64,000 nucleotides of DNA, taken from the NCBI RefSeq assembly GCF_000478885.1, contig NC_022567.1, positions 2,046,001-2,110,000 of the forward strand, read 5' to 3'. Positions 8,127 through 16,763 of this stretch are shown piece by piece (position 1 is the stretch's first letter; each line of letters starts with the position of its first letter). Position numbers and translations under genes: made by a program. The notes under the pieces are model-generated. The model ran no database searches, was not told where the DNA came from, and saw only the letters and a program-made list of their open reading frames with translations. Source of the DNA: Adlercreutzia equolifaciens DSM 19450. GTDB taxonomy: Bacteria > Actinomycetota > Coriobacteriia > Coriobacteriales > Eggerthellaceae.

Positions 8127-10205
8127 TTACGCAACGCCGACAAGTACCATGAGCGCATCGAGCGCCTTGATGGCCGCAAAGGGAACGATCACGCCGCCCA
8201 GGCCGTACACTGCCAAATTGCGCGCGAGCAGACGGTGCGGCGACGCCTCGCGGTACTTCACCCCGCGCAGCGCAAGCGGAATGAGCGCGACGATGATAAG
8301 AGCGTTGTATATGATGGCCGCAAGCATCGCCGAGGCGGGTGTGGCCAGATGCATGATGTTGAGCACCTCCAAACCCGGATAAAGGGGCACGAGCAGCGCC
8401 GGGATGACCGCGAAGTACTTTGCCAGGTCGTTGGCGATCGAAAACGTGGTGAGGCTGCCGCGGGTCATGAGCAGCTGCTTGCCGATACGCACGATTTCGA
8501 TGAGCTTGGTGGGCGAGGAGTCCAGATCCACCATGTTGCCGGCCTCCTTGGCCGCCTGAGTGCCGGAGTTCATAGCCACGGCCACATCGGCTTGGGCCAG
8601 CGCCGGAGCGTCGTTGGTGCCGTCGCCTGTCATGGCGACCAGATGCCCCTCGGCCTGGTAGCGGCGGATGGCCGCAAGCTTCGCTTCGGGCGTGGCCTCG
8701 GCAATAAAGTCGTCAAGCCCCGCCTCAGCGGCGATGGCAGCGGCCGTGAGGGGGTTATCGCCCGTGACCATCACCGTTTTAATGCCCATGGCGCGCAAGT
8801 CGGCGAAGTTGTCGCGAATGCCCGACTTGATGATGTCCTTCAAGTGAATGACGCCGAGCACGCGCGCATCGCGCGCCACCACCAAAGGCGTTCCGCCCGA
8901 TCGAGACACCTCCTCGGCCACGGCGGCCACCTCCGCGCCAAAGACGCCCCCGCGCGCTTCCACGTAAGCCCGCACGGCGTCGGCCGCACCCTTGCGAATC
9001 TCGTGACCCTCGAAATCCACACCGCTCATGCGCGTTTGGGCCGTGAAGGGAACCACCGCAAAGCCGGACTGCGCCAACTCGCGCTCGCGGATGCCGAAGC
9101 GCTCCTTGGCGAGCACCACCACGCTGCGTCCCTCGGGCGTCTCGTCGGCCAGGCTTGCCAGCTGAGCCGCATCGGCAAGTTCGCGCTCGCTAACGCCGCC
9201 AACGGGCAGAAAGGCCGCAGCCTGACGGTTGCCGAGCGTGATAGTGCCCGTTTTGTCGAGCAGGAGCACATCTACATCACCCGCCGCCTCGACGGCACGT
9301 CCGCTGGTGGCCAGCACATTGGCCGCATTCAGTCGGCTCATGCCGGCAATGCCGATAGCGGACAGCAGCGCGCCGATGGTGGTAGGCGCCAGGCACACGA
9401 ACAACGCCACCAACGAGGTGATTCCCAGAGGATTTCCCGCGCCGTGCTGCGCGGCGGTAAATGCTCCGAACAGGTACAAGGACAGCGACACCGCAAGAAA
9501 CACCAACGTCAGCGCGATGAGCAGCAGCTCGAGAGCCTGCTCGTTGGGGGTCTTTTTGCGCGCGGCCGACTCGACCATGGCGATCATCTTATCGAGAAAG
9601 CTCTGACCCGCCTCAGCGGTCACCCGCGCTACCAGCCAATCGGAGAGCACCGTCGTGCCTCCGGTAATCGACGACCGATCGCCGCCGCTCTCGCGCACGA
9701 CCGGCGCCGATTCGCCGGTAATCGCGCTTTCGTCCACGCTTGCCGCCCCCATGATGACCTCGCCGTCGGCGGGCACCTGCTCGCCCGCGCGAACAAAGTA
9801 CACCTGCCCCCGCTTCAACGTAGCCGATCCCACCGCGCGGCCTCGATCGGCAAGAAACGCCGACGGGTCTTCCATCGTGGCGGCATCAGCGAGAGCGGCG
9901 TTGTCTATGAGGCACGCCTCGACATCGCGTTTGGCGGAGCGCAGCGCATCGGCCTGCGCCTTGCCGCGACCCTCGGCAAGCGACTCGGCAAAGTTTCCGA
10001 ACAGCACCGTCGCCCACAGCACCACGCAAATTGCCGCAATGTAGCCCCACGGAGCGTCAGATATGCCCGCGAGCGCCAACGCAAGCAGCACGGTGGTCAA
10101 ACAGGCCGACAGATACACCATGAGCATAACCGGATTTTGAGCCTGGCTGCGAAAGGACAGCTTGGCAAAAGCGTCGCGAATCGCTCGTTTCGTTTCCTTT
10201 TTCAT
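8127..10205 (-). CDS. kdpB: KdpB, P-type ATPase catalytic subunit
   Basis: A 692-residue protein. The P-type ATPase signature is complete: the phosphorylated Asp317 in DKTGTITLGNR, the actuator motif TGES at 163-166, and the hinge MVTGDNPLTA and GDGTNDAPALAQ in the C-terminal half. Membrane segments flank these at about 27-70, 225-285 and 570-690. It hydrolyses ATP to drive high-affinity K+ uptake through KdpA. It lies 16 bp after kdpA. Confidence 0.97.
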   Translation of the reverse strand: MKKETKRAIRDAFAKLSFRSQAQNPVMLMVYLSACLTTVLLALALAGISDAPWGYIAAICVVLWATVLFGNFAESLAEGRGKAQADALRSAKRDVEACLIDNAALADAATMEDPSAFLADRGRAVGSATLKRGQVYFVRAGEQVPADGEVIMGAASVDESAITGESAPVVRESGGDRSSITGGTTVLSDWLVARVTAEAGQSFLDKMIAMVESAARKKTPNEQALELLLIALTLVFLAVSLSLYLFGAFTAAQHGAGNPLGITSLVALFVCLAPTTIGALLSAIGIAGMSRLNAANVLATSGRAVEAAGDVDVLLLDKTGTITLGNRQAAAFLPVGGVSERELADAAQLASLADETPEGRSVVVLAKERFGIRERELAQSGFAVVPFTAQTRMSGVDFEGHEIRKGAADAVRAYVEARGGVFGAEVAAVAEEVSRSGGTPLVVARDARVLGVIHLKDIIKSGIRDNFADLRAMGIKTVMVTGDNPLTAAAIAAEAGLDDFIAEATPEAKLAAIRRYQAEGHLVAMTGDGTNDAPALAQADVAVAMNSGTQAAKEAGNMVDLDSSPTKLIEIVRIGKQLLMTRGSLTTFSIANDLAKYFAVIPALLVPLYPGLEVLNIMHLATPASAMLAAIIYNALIIVALIPLALRGVKYREASPHRLLARNLAVYGLGGVIVPFAAIKALDALMVLVGVA

Positions 10206-10221
10206 AGCTCACGCACCTTAC

Positions 10222-12009
10222 CTAGAACGCACCCATGAACTGCTCGGCCAGAGGTCCCAGCGCAAAAGCCGGAAGAAGGGAGAGCGCGCCGATGAGCACG
10301 ATGATGACCAACAGCAGCACGGCGAACAAAGCGCTTGAGGTGGAAAGCCCGACCGCTCCCGTCGCCTGAACCTTGCGCTGCGCCAAATTCCCGGCGAGCA
10401 CCAGCGCCGCAGCGAGCGGAGCCAGGCGGGCAAAGAGCATTTCCACCCCCAGCACCACATTGATCAGCGGCGTGTTCGAGCTCAGACCGGAAAGGCCGCT
10501 GCCATTGTTTCCGCCGGCCGAAGTGGCCGCATACAGCAACTCGGTAAAACCGAAGGGAGCCGGAGTTCCCACCGCCGCCGCGCTGGCGGGGCTCATCACA
10601 AGCACCGATGCGGCAAGCAGGATGGCAAGCGCCGGCGCCACCACGATAACGACCGCCATGCGCATCTCGGCCGGACCCAGCTTCTTTCCCAGGTATTCAG
10701 GAGAGCGCCCTATCATCAAGCTCGCAACGAACACCGCCAACACCGTGAAGCCAAGCAGGCCCACCAACCCCGTGCCGACACCGCCGCCGACCACCTCGCC
10801 AAGTCCGATGAGCGCCAGCGGCACCAGCGTTCCGATAGGAGTCATGGCCTCGATTGATGCGTTGGACGAACCGTTGGAAGTAGCGCTCGTGAGCGCCGTC
10901 CACGCCGCCGATTCTCCGACGCCGATACGACATTCCTTTCCCTCCATATTGCCAGCCGACTGATCCAAGGCGCCCAGACACACTGCCCCATCGGCTGAAA
11001 GCTGGGGCGTGGCCGCCGTCTCGGCGGCGATAACGGAGAACAGACCCGCCGCGAGAAGCGCGAGGACAACCGTCATGAGCGCGCGACTCTGCCGACGGTC
11101 GCCCACCATGCGCCCGAAAGCAAATACCAGAGCGAAGGGGATGAGCGGCATCGCCGCGCATTGGAGGAGATTCGTAAGCGGCGTGGGGTTCTCCAAAGCC
11201 GAGGCGGAATTCGCGCCGTTGAAGCCGCCGCCGTTTGTTCCCAGCTGCTTGATAGCCACCTGGGACGATTGCGGACCGAGCGGCACGACCGCCTCGGTCA
11301 CCTCCTGCACCGCCGTCGGATCATCGGCATCGACGAGAGTCCCCTCGGCATCGACGCTCACCGGCTCCAAAAGCTGCACCGTCTCGTAGCCCTGAAACGT
11401 CTGGGGGGATCCCTGCCACACTCCCACCAAAGCGAGCACCAGCGACAGGGGCAGCAGCACGTAGAGCACCGCGCGCACGACATCGACGAAGAAGTTCCCG
11501 AGCTTGCCGCCGTCCGAAGATGCCAGGCCCCTCAGCAACGCGAATGCCACCGCGATGCCGACGGCCGGCGAAAGGAAGTTCTGCACCGCCAGACCAACCG
11601 CCTGTGAGAAGTAGCTCAGATTCGTCTCACCGGCGATAGGCTGCCAATTGGTGTTCGTCACAAAGCTCGCCGTCATATTGAAGGCCGTATCGAGCGCAAG
11701 CCCCGGAAAGCCCTCGGGGTTCCAAGGCAGTGCGCCTTGGCAGATCAGCAGGATGAAGAGGCCGATAAAGCTTACCGCCGTAAAGGCGAGCGCACTGGCG
11801 AGAAAACGCCTCCAATCCATGCCATCGTCCTCGCGCGCGCCCACAAGACGGCACGCAGAGCGCTCGAGCGGGCCCAGCGCACGCCGAATGAGAAGGGGCC
11901 GACCTTCCATCACGTCAACCAAGTACCCCGAAAGCGGGAGGGCGCAGGCCACGACGAGCGCCACCAGCACGCCTGCCTGCAGAAACTCCGACCCCGCGAT
12001 CGCGCTCAT
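10222..12009 (-). CDS. kdpA: KdpA, potassium-translocating subunit
   Basis: A 595-residue integral membrane protein of the SKT channel-like superfamily, with about ten helices. Three Gly-rich selectivity-filter-like stretches are visible: SFVTNTNWQPIAGETNLSYF, KQLGTNGGGFNGANSASALE and AATSAGGNNGSGLSGLSSNT. It binds and passes K+ in the KdpFABC complex. Its ATG overlaps the kdpF stop codon as ATGA, which indicates translational coupling. Confidence 0.97.
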   Translation of the reverse strand: MSAIAGSEFLQAGVLVALVVACALPLSGYLVDVMEGRPLLIRRALGPLERSACRLVGAREDDGMDWRRFLASALAFTAVSFIGLFILLICQGALPWNPEGFPGLALDTAFNMTASFVTNTNWQPIAGETNLSYFSQAVGLAVQNFLSPAVGIAVAFALLRGLASSDGGKLGNFFVDVVRAVLYVLLPLSLVLALVGVWQGSPQTFQGYETVQLLEPVSVDAEGTLVDADDPTAVQEVTEAVVPLGPQSSQVAIKQLGTNGGGFNGANSASALENPTPLTNLLQCAAMPLIPFALVFAFGRMVGDRRQSRALMTVVLALLAAGLFSVIAAETAATPQLSADGAVCLGALDQSAGNMEGKECRIGVGESAAWTALTSATSNGSSNASIEAMTPIGTLVPLALIGLGEVVGGGVGTGLVGLLGFTVLAVFVASLMIGRSPEYLGKKLGPAEMRMAVVIVVAPALAILLAASVLVMSPASAAAVGTPAPFGFTELLYAATSAGGNNGSGLSGLSSNTPLINVVLGVEMLFARLAPLAAALVLAGNLAQRKVQATGAVGLSTSSALFAVLLLVIIVLIGALSLLPAFALGPLAEQFMGAF

Positions 12010-12098
12010 CGCTGCTCACCGCCCCGCAGCAGCAAAACTGCCAAATACGCCATTGCGGCGAGCGCCAACACGCCCACGATAGGTGTCACCACGAACAT
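12006..12098 (-). CDS. kdpF: KdpF, small stabilising subunit of the Kdp complex
   Basis: A 30-residue peptide: a single hydrophobic helix starting MFVVTPIVGVLALAAMAYLA and ending in a basic RGGEQR tail. The TGA overlaps the kdpA ATG by three bases (ATGA). Length, composition and position directly before kdpA match KdpF, a one-helix lipid-like subunit. The ribosome site is weak (AAGGGC about 6 bases upstream). It is the first gene of the operon. Confidence 0.85.
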   Translation of the reverse strand: MFVVTPIVGVLALAAMAYLAVLLLRGGEQR

Positions 12099-12210
12099 GA
12101 TCTTGCCCTTGTCTCTCAAGATCCCGCAGGACCGCTTGCCAACATCCGGGAGGCAACGCGCTTCGCGCGCAAGAGCACCACCCGATGAATGTCAGCATAA
12201 TCAGCAAGGG

Positions 12211-12261
12211 CTAAAGACGCCGTTAAGGTTCATGCGCCCGCATTAAGACGGTATTAAGATT
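12211..12261. promoter_or_regulatory. Tandem TTAA-type repeats upstream of kdpFABCDE, candidate KdpE operator
   Basis: Four related 9-mers lie on the + strand: CTAAAGACG (12211), GTTAAGGTT (12222), ATTAAGACG (12242) and ATTAAGATT (12253). They form two pairs, each spaced 11 bp. Direct repeats at one helical turn are typical of OmpR-family regulators. They are 113-163 bp upstream of kdpF. On the minus strand they precede a TATGCT hexamer with no good -35 box, which suits an activated promoter. The remainder of the 12099-12503 gap contains the divergent leader of the next gene and no further coding sequence was found. KdpE binding is inferred. Confidence 0.5.
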
Positions 12262-12503
12262 GCAGTCCGGCAGCTCGTCTCTGCGTCTGCGTCGCATCCA
12301 CCCCGCTATTCAGCTTTCAACGGATCCAGCGCGAGCGAGCTAGAAGCAACGGCGCCTCGAACGCTGGTGCACCGGACGCCGCTTCGGAGGTCATCGCCGA
12401 TTTTCAACGCATGTTTGACGCAGCTCAAGCTATAATTCGCCCTGAAAGACACGTATGACTTGCCCGAGCAAAGGACAAGTCGCAACAGCAAAGGAGCATT
12501 CGC

Positions 12504-12869
12504 ATGAAGATCGCCATCCCCAGCGAAACCGACGCCGGCCTCGAGAGCATCCGCAGCGGGCACTTCGGCCATGCCGCGTACATGACCGTCGTCGAATTCG
12601 ATGACGATATGAACATCGTCGGCGTCGAGTCGGTGAAGAACGCCGATCACGATGCCGTGGGTTGCGGCGGCGTGATCGACTTCGTCTCCGGCATCGGCGT
12701 CGACGGCATTCTCACCGTGGGCATGGGCATGCCGCCGTTCACTCGCTTCACCAACGCCGGCATCAAGGTCTACTCCGACACCACCGAGCCCAACGTCGGT
12801 AACGTGGCCCGCCTGTTCGCGGAGGGCAAGGTCGCGCTCATGGATCCCGCCAACGCCTGCCGCCACTAG
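12504..12869 (+). CDS. Dinitrogenase iron-molybdenum cofactor-type (NifX/NafY-like) protein
   Basis: A 121-residue single-domain protein of the RNase H-like NifX/NafY/MTH1175 fold, starting MKIAIPSETDAGLESIRSGH and containing a Gly-rich GIGVDGILTVGMGMPP. Members bind iron-sulfur or Fe-Mo clusters; stand-alone versions occur widely in anaerobes without nitrogenase, and no nif gene is seen here. An AAAGGAG site lies 7 bases before the ATG. The gene is monocistronic, divergent from kdp and followed by a clear terminator. Cys/His content is low (one GCGG motif and a C-terminal CRH), so the cluster-binding role is inferred only from family. Confidence 0.85.
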   Translation: MKIAIPSETDAGLESIRSGHFGHAAYMTVVEFDDDMNIVGVESVKNADHDAVGCGGVIDFVSGIGVDGILTVGMGMPPFTRFTNAGIKVYSDTTEPNVGNVARLFAEGKVALMDPANACRH

Positions 12870-12920
12870 AAGCGGTCTCGGCCTGCAAAGGTCACGGGGC
12901 ATTTGCCTCATCGCTCGCCC

Positions 12921-12968
12921 AGCCCGAAGAGTCGCTGAAAAGCCGACTGCTCTTCGGGCTTTTGTTTT
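12921..12968 (+). terminator. Rho-independent terminator after the NifX-like gene
   Basis: AGCCCGAAGAG (12921-12931) pairs perfectly with CTCTTCGGGCT (12950-12960), followed by TTTTGTTTT. It ends the + strand transcript about 50 bp past the stop. Confidence 0.85.
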
Positions 12969-13032
12969 GGGTTCGGCGCTCCGGGTCGCCGAGGGCAATC
13001 GGCAAACGCCCGAACCCTGACGCCCGGAACCG

Positions 13033-15687
13033 CTAGTACGGCACCTCCAAGTCGCCATGGGCCAAAGCGTCGGTGCTAAGCGGCGAGAATGCGCCGGCCC
13101 GATAGCGATCGAGCGCCACCTCGGCGATCATGCCGGCGTTGTCGCCGCAGGAGGCGAGCGGCGGCATCACGAGGCGCACGCCCTCCTCGGCGCACATCTG
13201 CTCGTAGGCGGCACGCAAGGTCGGATTGGCCGCCACACCGCCGCCGAGGCAGAAGGTGGGTGCCCCCGTCTCGCGCAGGGCCGTGCGAGCCTTGGCCACC
13301 TGCACGTCCACAACAGCCGCCGTGAAGCTCGCGCAGATGTCGGGCACATTGAGCTCGCGCCCGGCGGCGCGCTCGTTGTTGATGTAGGTGACCACGGCGG
13401 TCTTCAGGCCCGAGAGCGAGAAGCGCAAATCGCCCGAATGCAGCATGGCCCGGGGGAACGGAATGGCATCCGGGTCGCCCTCGGCGGCGAACTTCGAGAC
13501 GACCGGGCCGCCGGGATACCCGAGACCCAGCGCCTTGGCCACCTTGTCGAAGGCCTCGCCCACCGCATCGTCGATCGTCGCGCCGAGCACGCGATAGTCG
13601 CCCCAGTCGGCCATATGCACGAGCAGAGTGTTGCCCCCGGACACGAGCGAGACCACCGCCGGCGGCGCGAAGTCCTCCAGCCCGATCTTGTTGGCGTACA
13701 GGTGCCCTTCCAAATGGTTCACCACGATGAAGGGGATGTCGGCGCCCCAGGCCGCGCCCTTGGCGAAGGCTACGCCCACCACGAGCGCGCCCACGAGTCC
13801 CGGTGCATAGGTGACAGCCACCGCGTCCAGATCGCGCCAGCGGAGATGAGAGCGCCCCAGGCTCGCCGCGGCAACGTCCAGCGCCTCGTCGCAGACGCCA
13901 CAGATGGCCTCGATGTGCTTGCGGCTGGCGATCTCGGGAACGACGCCGCCGAAGCGGGCGTGGAAATCCACCTGGGTCGCCACCACATCCGAGCGCAACA
14001 CTTCCCCGCCGTCGATGACGGCGGCAGCCGTCTCGTCGCAGGAAGACTCGATGGCCAGAATAAGAGGGCGACGCACCGTAACTCCGTCGCTCTCGCAGCC
14101 GAGGGCGGCGCAAGCGCCGCCCCTACGGGATTCGTCCGCAACGTCATCGTCGGACGCGTCCTCCCCGTAGGGGGCGACCTCGGTCGCCCCTGGGCCCGAA
14201 ACATGGCCAGGCCGCGCGTCGGCCACCGCGCCGTTCGGAACCGCCGCTAGGGTGATGGTGGGCAGAGGCCCCTGCATAATGAGGGCATCCTCGCCGTCGG
14301 AGTAGTAGCGCGGGCGACGCCCCAACGCCTCGTAGCCGAGGGCCGCATACAGCGCCTGGGCCCCGGCGTTTCCGGCGCGCACCTCCAACGAGCTCGTGCG
14401 CGCGCCCAGGTTGCGGGCGTCATCGGCCACGCGGGCGAGCAGAACCCGGGCGATGCCGTGACGGCGCCACGCGGGATCGACGCCCACCTTCAGAATCTGC
14501 AGGTCGCCGTCGACCACCCAGCCGCCGGCGTAGCCCACCAGCGGGGCCTCGGCGGAAAGCGGCATCTTCGGGTCGGCAGCGTAGGCGGCCCACCACACGC
14601 GGTCGGCGCGCCCCAGCTCGTCGGCCACGAGCGCCTCGTTCCACGCATCAGTTCCCATCACCGCCGCTTCCAAGGCCGCCACCTCGGCCACATGGCGCGC
14701 ATCCAGCGGCTTGTAGGCGATGCCCTCGCCGTTGGCCCGGGCGTTGGCGATGGCCGTATCGTTCATGGTCACGTGCCTCGAGCCGCGCTTGCCCGCCAGA
14801 CTCCCATCGACGCGCGCCAACCGCTGCCGCTCGTTCTCCTCGGCATCGGACAGGCGCGTGTACACGGGCAGCGCGAAAGCCGGGTCATGCCACGCGGCAT
14901 CGAAGGGGTCGCACTCCCCCGCTTGCCAAGCGGCCTGCAGCGCCAGCAAAAGCCCCGCGCCCGTCGGCGTCCACAGCGCCTCGGGCAGAAGCGCGCCCGC
15001 ACTTTCGAAAAACTCCGCGTACTTGCGCAGGCCGTCGCCGGTAATCAGGCGATCGGGGTGCACGTCGGCCTCAGTTGGGAGGGCAGACCAAGGTCTGCCC
15101 CTACGGGAGGGGTCGCCAGCATTGCCGCCATGGCGAGAGTCGCCCGCATCACCGTCATCAGCCATCGAGCGATCGGAGCTGCCCGTCGCGCCGAGCTCTT
15201 CGGCGAAGGCCTCGGCCTTGATCACGCGGTCGGCGGTCAGCCGCGCAGCACCGCTGTCGTCCAAGCGGTATTCCACGGGATACACCTCGCGGCGCATGGC
15301 GTCGGCCACAACGAGCAGCTCCCCGCGCTCGGCCGCCTTCCACGCGCCCCAGGCCACTGCGTCCAGCGAGGAGACGCCCACAAGCCCCACCTCGAGCGCG
15401 CTTGCGATGCCCTTCGCCGTCGCCAGGGCGATGCGCACGCCGGTGAACGACCCCGGGCCGCGCCCCACGCATACGCAAGCGATCTTCTCACGCGCCACAC
15501 CGGCCCGGGCGCATAGCTCGTCGATGCGCGGCACAAGCTGGGTGTTCGACGCCCGCCGCGCCTCCACTTCCACGCTCGCCACGAGTTCAATCGACCGCGC
15601 AGCAGCATCCAACCGCCCCAAGCCGATGGCGATGACCTCGTTGGCCGTATCGAAAGCAAGTACATATGATGGCGTGGCGTCATCCAC
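13033..15687 (-). CDS. TsaB-RimI-TsaD triple fusion (t6A37 tRNA modification and N-acetyltransferase)
   Basis: An 884-residue fusion. Residues 1-290 are TsaB (opening YVLAFDTANEVIAIGL; GRGPGSFTGVRIAL). Residues 308-475 are a RimI-type GNAT acetyltransferase (VDPAWRRHGIARVLL). Residues 537-884 are TsaD (LILAIESSCDETAAAV, metal-binding HLEGH, SLSGLKTAVV, GGGVAANPTLR). TsaB and TsaD with TsaE form the machinery that transfers threonylcarbamoyl to A37 of ANN-decoding tRNAs. RimI acetylates ribosomal protein S18 in other bacteria. The start is a GTG with AGGAG 8 bases upstream. Two stretches, residues about 193-203 in TsaB and 500-529 between RimI and TsaD, are encoded by short palindromic repeats. 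tsaE lies upstream on the same strand. Confidence 0.95.
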   Translation of the reverse strand: MDDATPSYVLAFDTANEVIAIGLGRLDAAARSIELVASVEVEARRASNTQLVPRIDELCARAGVAREKIACVCVGRGPGSFTGVRIALATAKGIASALEVGLVGVSSLDAVAWGAWKAAERGELLVVADAMRREVYPVEYRLDDSGAARLTADRVIKAEAFAEELGATGSSDRSMADDGDAGDSRHGGNAGDPSRRGRPWSALPTEADVHPDRLITGDGLRKYAEFFESAGALLPEALWTPTGAGLLLALQAAWQAGECDPFDAAWHDPAFALPVYTRLSDAEENERQRLARVDGSLAGKRGSRHVTMNDTAIANARANGEGIAYKPLDARHVAEVAALEAAVMGTDAWNEALVADELGRADRVWWAAYAADPKMPLSAEAPLVGYAGGWVVDGDLQILKVGVDPAWRRHGIARVLLARVADDARNLGARTSSLEVRAGNAGAQALYAALGYEALGRRPRYYSDGEDALIMQGPLPTITLAAVPNGAVADARPGHVSGPGATEVAPYGEDASDDDVADESRRGGACAALGCESDGVTVRRPLILAIESSCDETAAAVIDGGEVLRSDVVATQVDFHARFGGVVPEIASRKHIEAICGVCDEALDVAAASLGRSHLRWRDLDAVAVTYAPGLVGALVVGVAFAKGAAWGADIPFIVVNHLEGHLYANKIGLEDFAPPAVVSLVSGGNTLLVHMADWGDYRVLGATIDDAVGEAFDKVAKALGLGYPGGPVVSKFAAEGDPDAIPFPRAMLHSGDLRFSLSGLKTAVVTYINNERAAGRELNVPDICASFTAAVVDVQVAKARTALRETGAPTFCLGGGVAANPTLRAAYEQMCAEEGVRLVMPPLASCGDNAGMIAEVALDRYRAGAFSPLSTDALAHGDLEVPY
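14103..14190. repeat. Two head-to-head palindromic repeat units inside the RimI-TsaD linker
   Basis: Unit 1: GGGCGGCGC (14103-14111), AA, GCGCCGCCC (14114-14122), then CTACGGGA (14123-14130). Unit 2: TCCCCGTAG (14162-14170), GGGGCGACC (14171-14179), TC, GGTCGCCCC (14182-14190). The CTACGGGA and CCCGTAG flanks are themselves inverted, so the whole 88 bp is a foldback. It codes for residues about 500-529 of the fusion protein, which are unlike either neighbouring domain. Confidence 0.8.
15081..15108. repeat. Palindromic repeat unit inside the TsaB coding region
   Basis: GGGCAGACC (15081-15089), AA, GGTCTGCCC (15092-15100), then the family flank CTACGGGA (15101-15108). It codes in frame for DPSRRGRPWSALP, a hydrophilic insertion in TsaB, and lies in a wider low-complexity Asp/Gly/Arg insert. 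Confidence 0.8.
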
Positions 15688-15822
15688 GAGGCATTCTCCT
15701 TCAGCGCGCAGGCTTTCCGCCGCGCAAACTTCTTGTCGTGCGGATAGCCGTCAGATTTTCGTCCCGTATTCTACCGCAGCGACCAATACGACTACGACTG
15801 TGTCAGGCAAGATGGCTCATTT

Positions 15823-15942
15823 GTGCAGGATTTTGCGATAGGGAGAATCTCCTGGACACAAAGTGTGCGAAAAATTACGTTTGGGAGAGTTTAGACAGGA
15901 AGAAACCAGCCTCGGGACTCTCCCTATCGCAAAATCCTGCAC
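15823..15942. repeat. Foldback element 1: 24-bp perfect inverted repeat with degenerate internal copy
   Basis: Arms at 15823-15846 (beginning GTGCAGGATTTTGCGATAGG) and 15919-15942 are perfect 24-bp inverted copies separated by 72 bp. A degenerate copy of the left arm lies inside (about 15863-15890: GTGTGCG...TTGGGAGAG). It fills most of the 317-bp gap between tsaE and the TsaB fusion, with nothing else recognisable there. It has no U-tract on either strand, so it is not a plain terminator. Confidence 0.75.
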
Positions 15943-16004
15943 CTATCCCGAGCGAGGCCCGACACGAAGAGCCCCGCAGGATAGCGAGCCGCCCAGAAGC
16001 CTCG

Positions 16005-16517
16005 CTACAGTCGGCACTTCCCCAAGCGTGACTTGGAATCGTTGGCCCAGACGCACAGAAGCTGGCGCGAGCGGGAGCCGTAGGAATGGGCGACGATGCG
16101 CCGCGTCCCGTTGCCGTCGGCCGTGATGGTGATCTCCAGGTAGTCGTAGGGCATATCCTCGGGGAACTTCTCGGCCCATTCCACGAAGGCCGCCCCGTCG
16201 CCATCGCCGTCGATGGCGCTGTAGTAGTCGATGTCCTCCAACTGCCAGCGCTCGTCCAGCCGGTAGAGGTCGTAGTGGTACAGCGGGAGGCGCCCGTCGT
16301 GGTACTCCAGAAGGATGTTGAAGGTGGGACTCGTCACCGCCGCCCGAACGCCGAGGGCCGCAGCGACCCCCTGGACGAACTGGGTCTTTCCCGCGCCAAG
16401 GTCACCGTCGAGCACGATCACATCACCCGCATGCAGATACGGCGCCAGCGTCGCCGCCAACTGCTTGGTTGCCTCGGGGGTGGAAGTGGTGCGCTGGTAT
16501 GTCAGTCCGTTTGCCAT
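16005..16517 (-). CDS. tsaE: TsaE, tRNA t6A37 biosynthesis ATPase
   Basis: A 170-residue P-loop protein with Walker A LDGDLGAGKTQFVQG (about residues 37-51), SPTFNILLEYH and the ordered HYDLYRLDE and FVEWAEKFPEDMP motifs of TsaE/YjeE. It is the ATPase that resets the TsaB-TsaD complex. The ATG at 16517 has AGGGGC just upstream. It reads toward the TsaB-RimI-TsaD gene, 317 bp away, with a foldback element between them. The C-terminus (after residue 140) is variable. Confidence 0.93.
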   Translation of the reverse strand: MANGLTYQRTTSTPEATKQLAATLAPYLHAGDVIVLDGDLGAGKTQFVQGVAAALGVRAAVTSPTFNILLEYHDGRLPLYHYDLYRLDERWQLEDIDYYSAIDGDGDGAAFVEWAEKFPEDMPYDYLEITITADGNGTRRIVAHSYGSRSRQLLCVWANDSKSRLGKCRL

Positions 16518-16673
16518 GCCCCTATCATAGGCCGTCGGCCGTGCTTCGCAAGAGCACCCGCAGGGAAGCCGCAAAACCTGACCGAATTACCCACATTCCT
16601 GAAGAATTCTTCAACACCAGCAACGTAGGGTCTTCCCGCGGCAAGGCGACCCGCGCGCAGGTTGCGCAGCGAA

Positions 16674-16700
16674 CGGAACAGGACTCAATGTCCTGTTCCG
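16674..16700 (-). repeat. Perfect hairpin downstream of focA
   Basis: CGGAACAGGAC (16674-16684), loop TCAAT, GTCCTGTTCCG (16690-16700). It lies 64 bp past the focA stop and before tsaE. With no T-run on either side it is either a weak or factor-dependent terminator, or an mRNA-stabilising hairpin. Confidence 0.5.
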
Positions 16701-16763
16701 CCGTGCGAGCCATTGCTTGAGCACGGGCCGTTCCGCAATCCGGGCGATCGGACGAAGCTCTGA

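Noticed and set aside
8121..10238. 705-codon + strand frame opposite kdpB
   Set aside because: It is a high-GC antisense open frame; kdpB motifs on the minus strand are complete.
12099..12210. c-di-AMP riboswitch in the kdp leader
   Set aside because: The conserved ydaO core could not be found; only a simple GC-rich hairpin is present.
12306..13058. 250-codon minus-strand frame
   Set aside because: It lies opposite the NifX-like gene and spans its terminator; no domain is visible.
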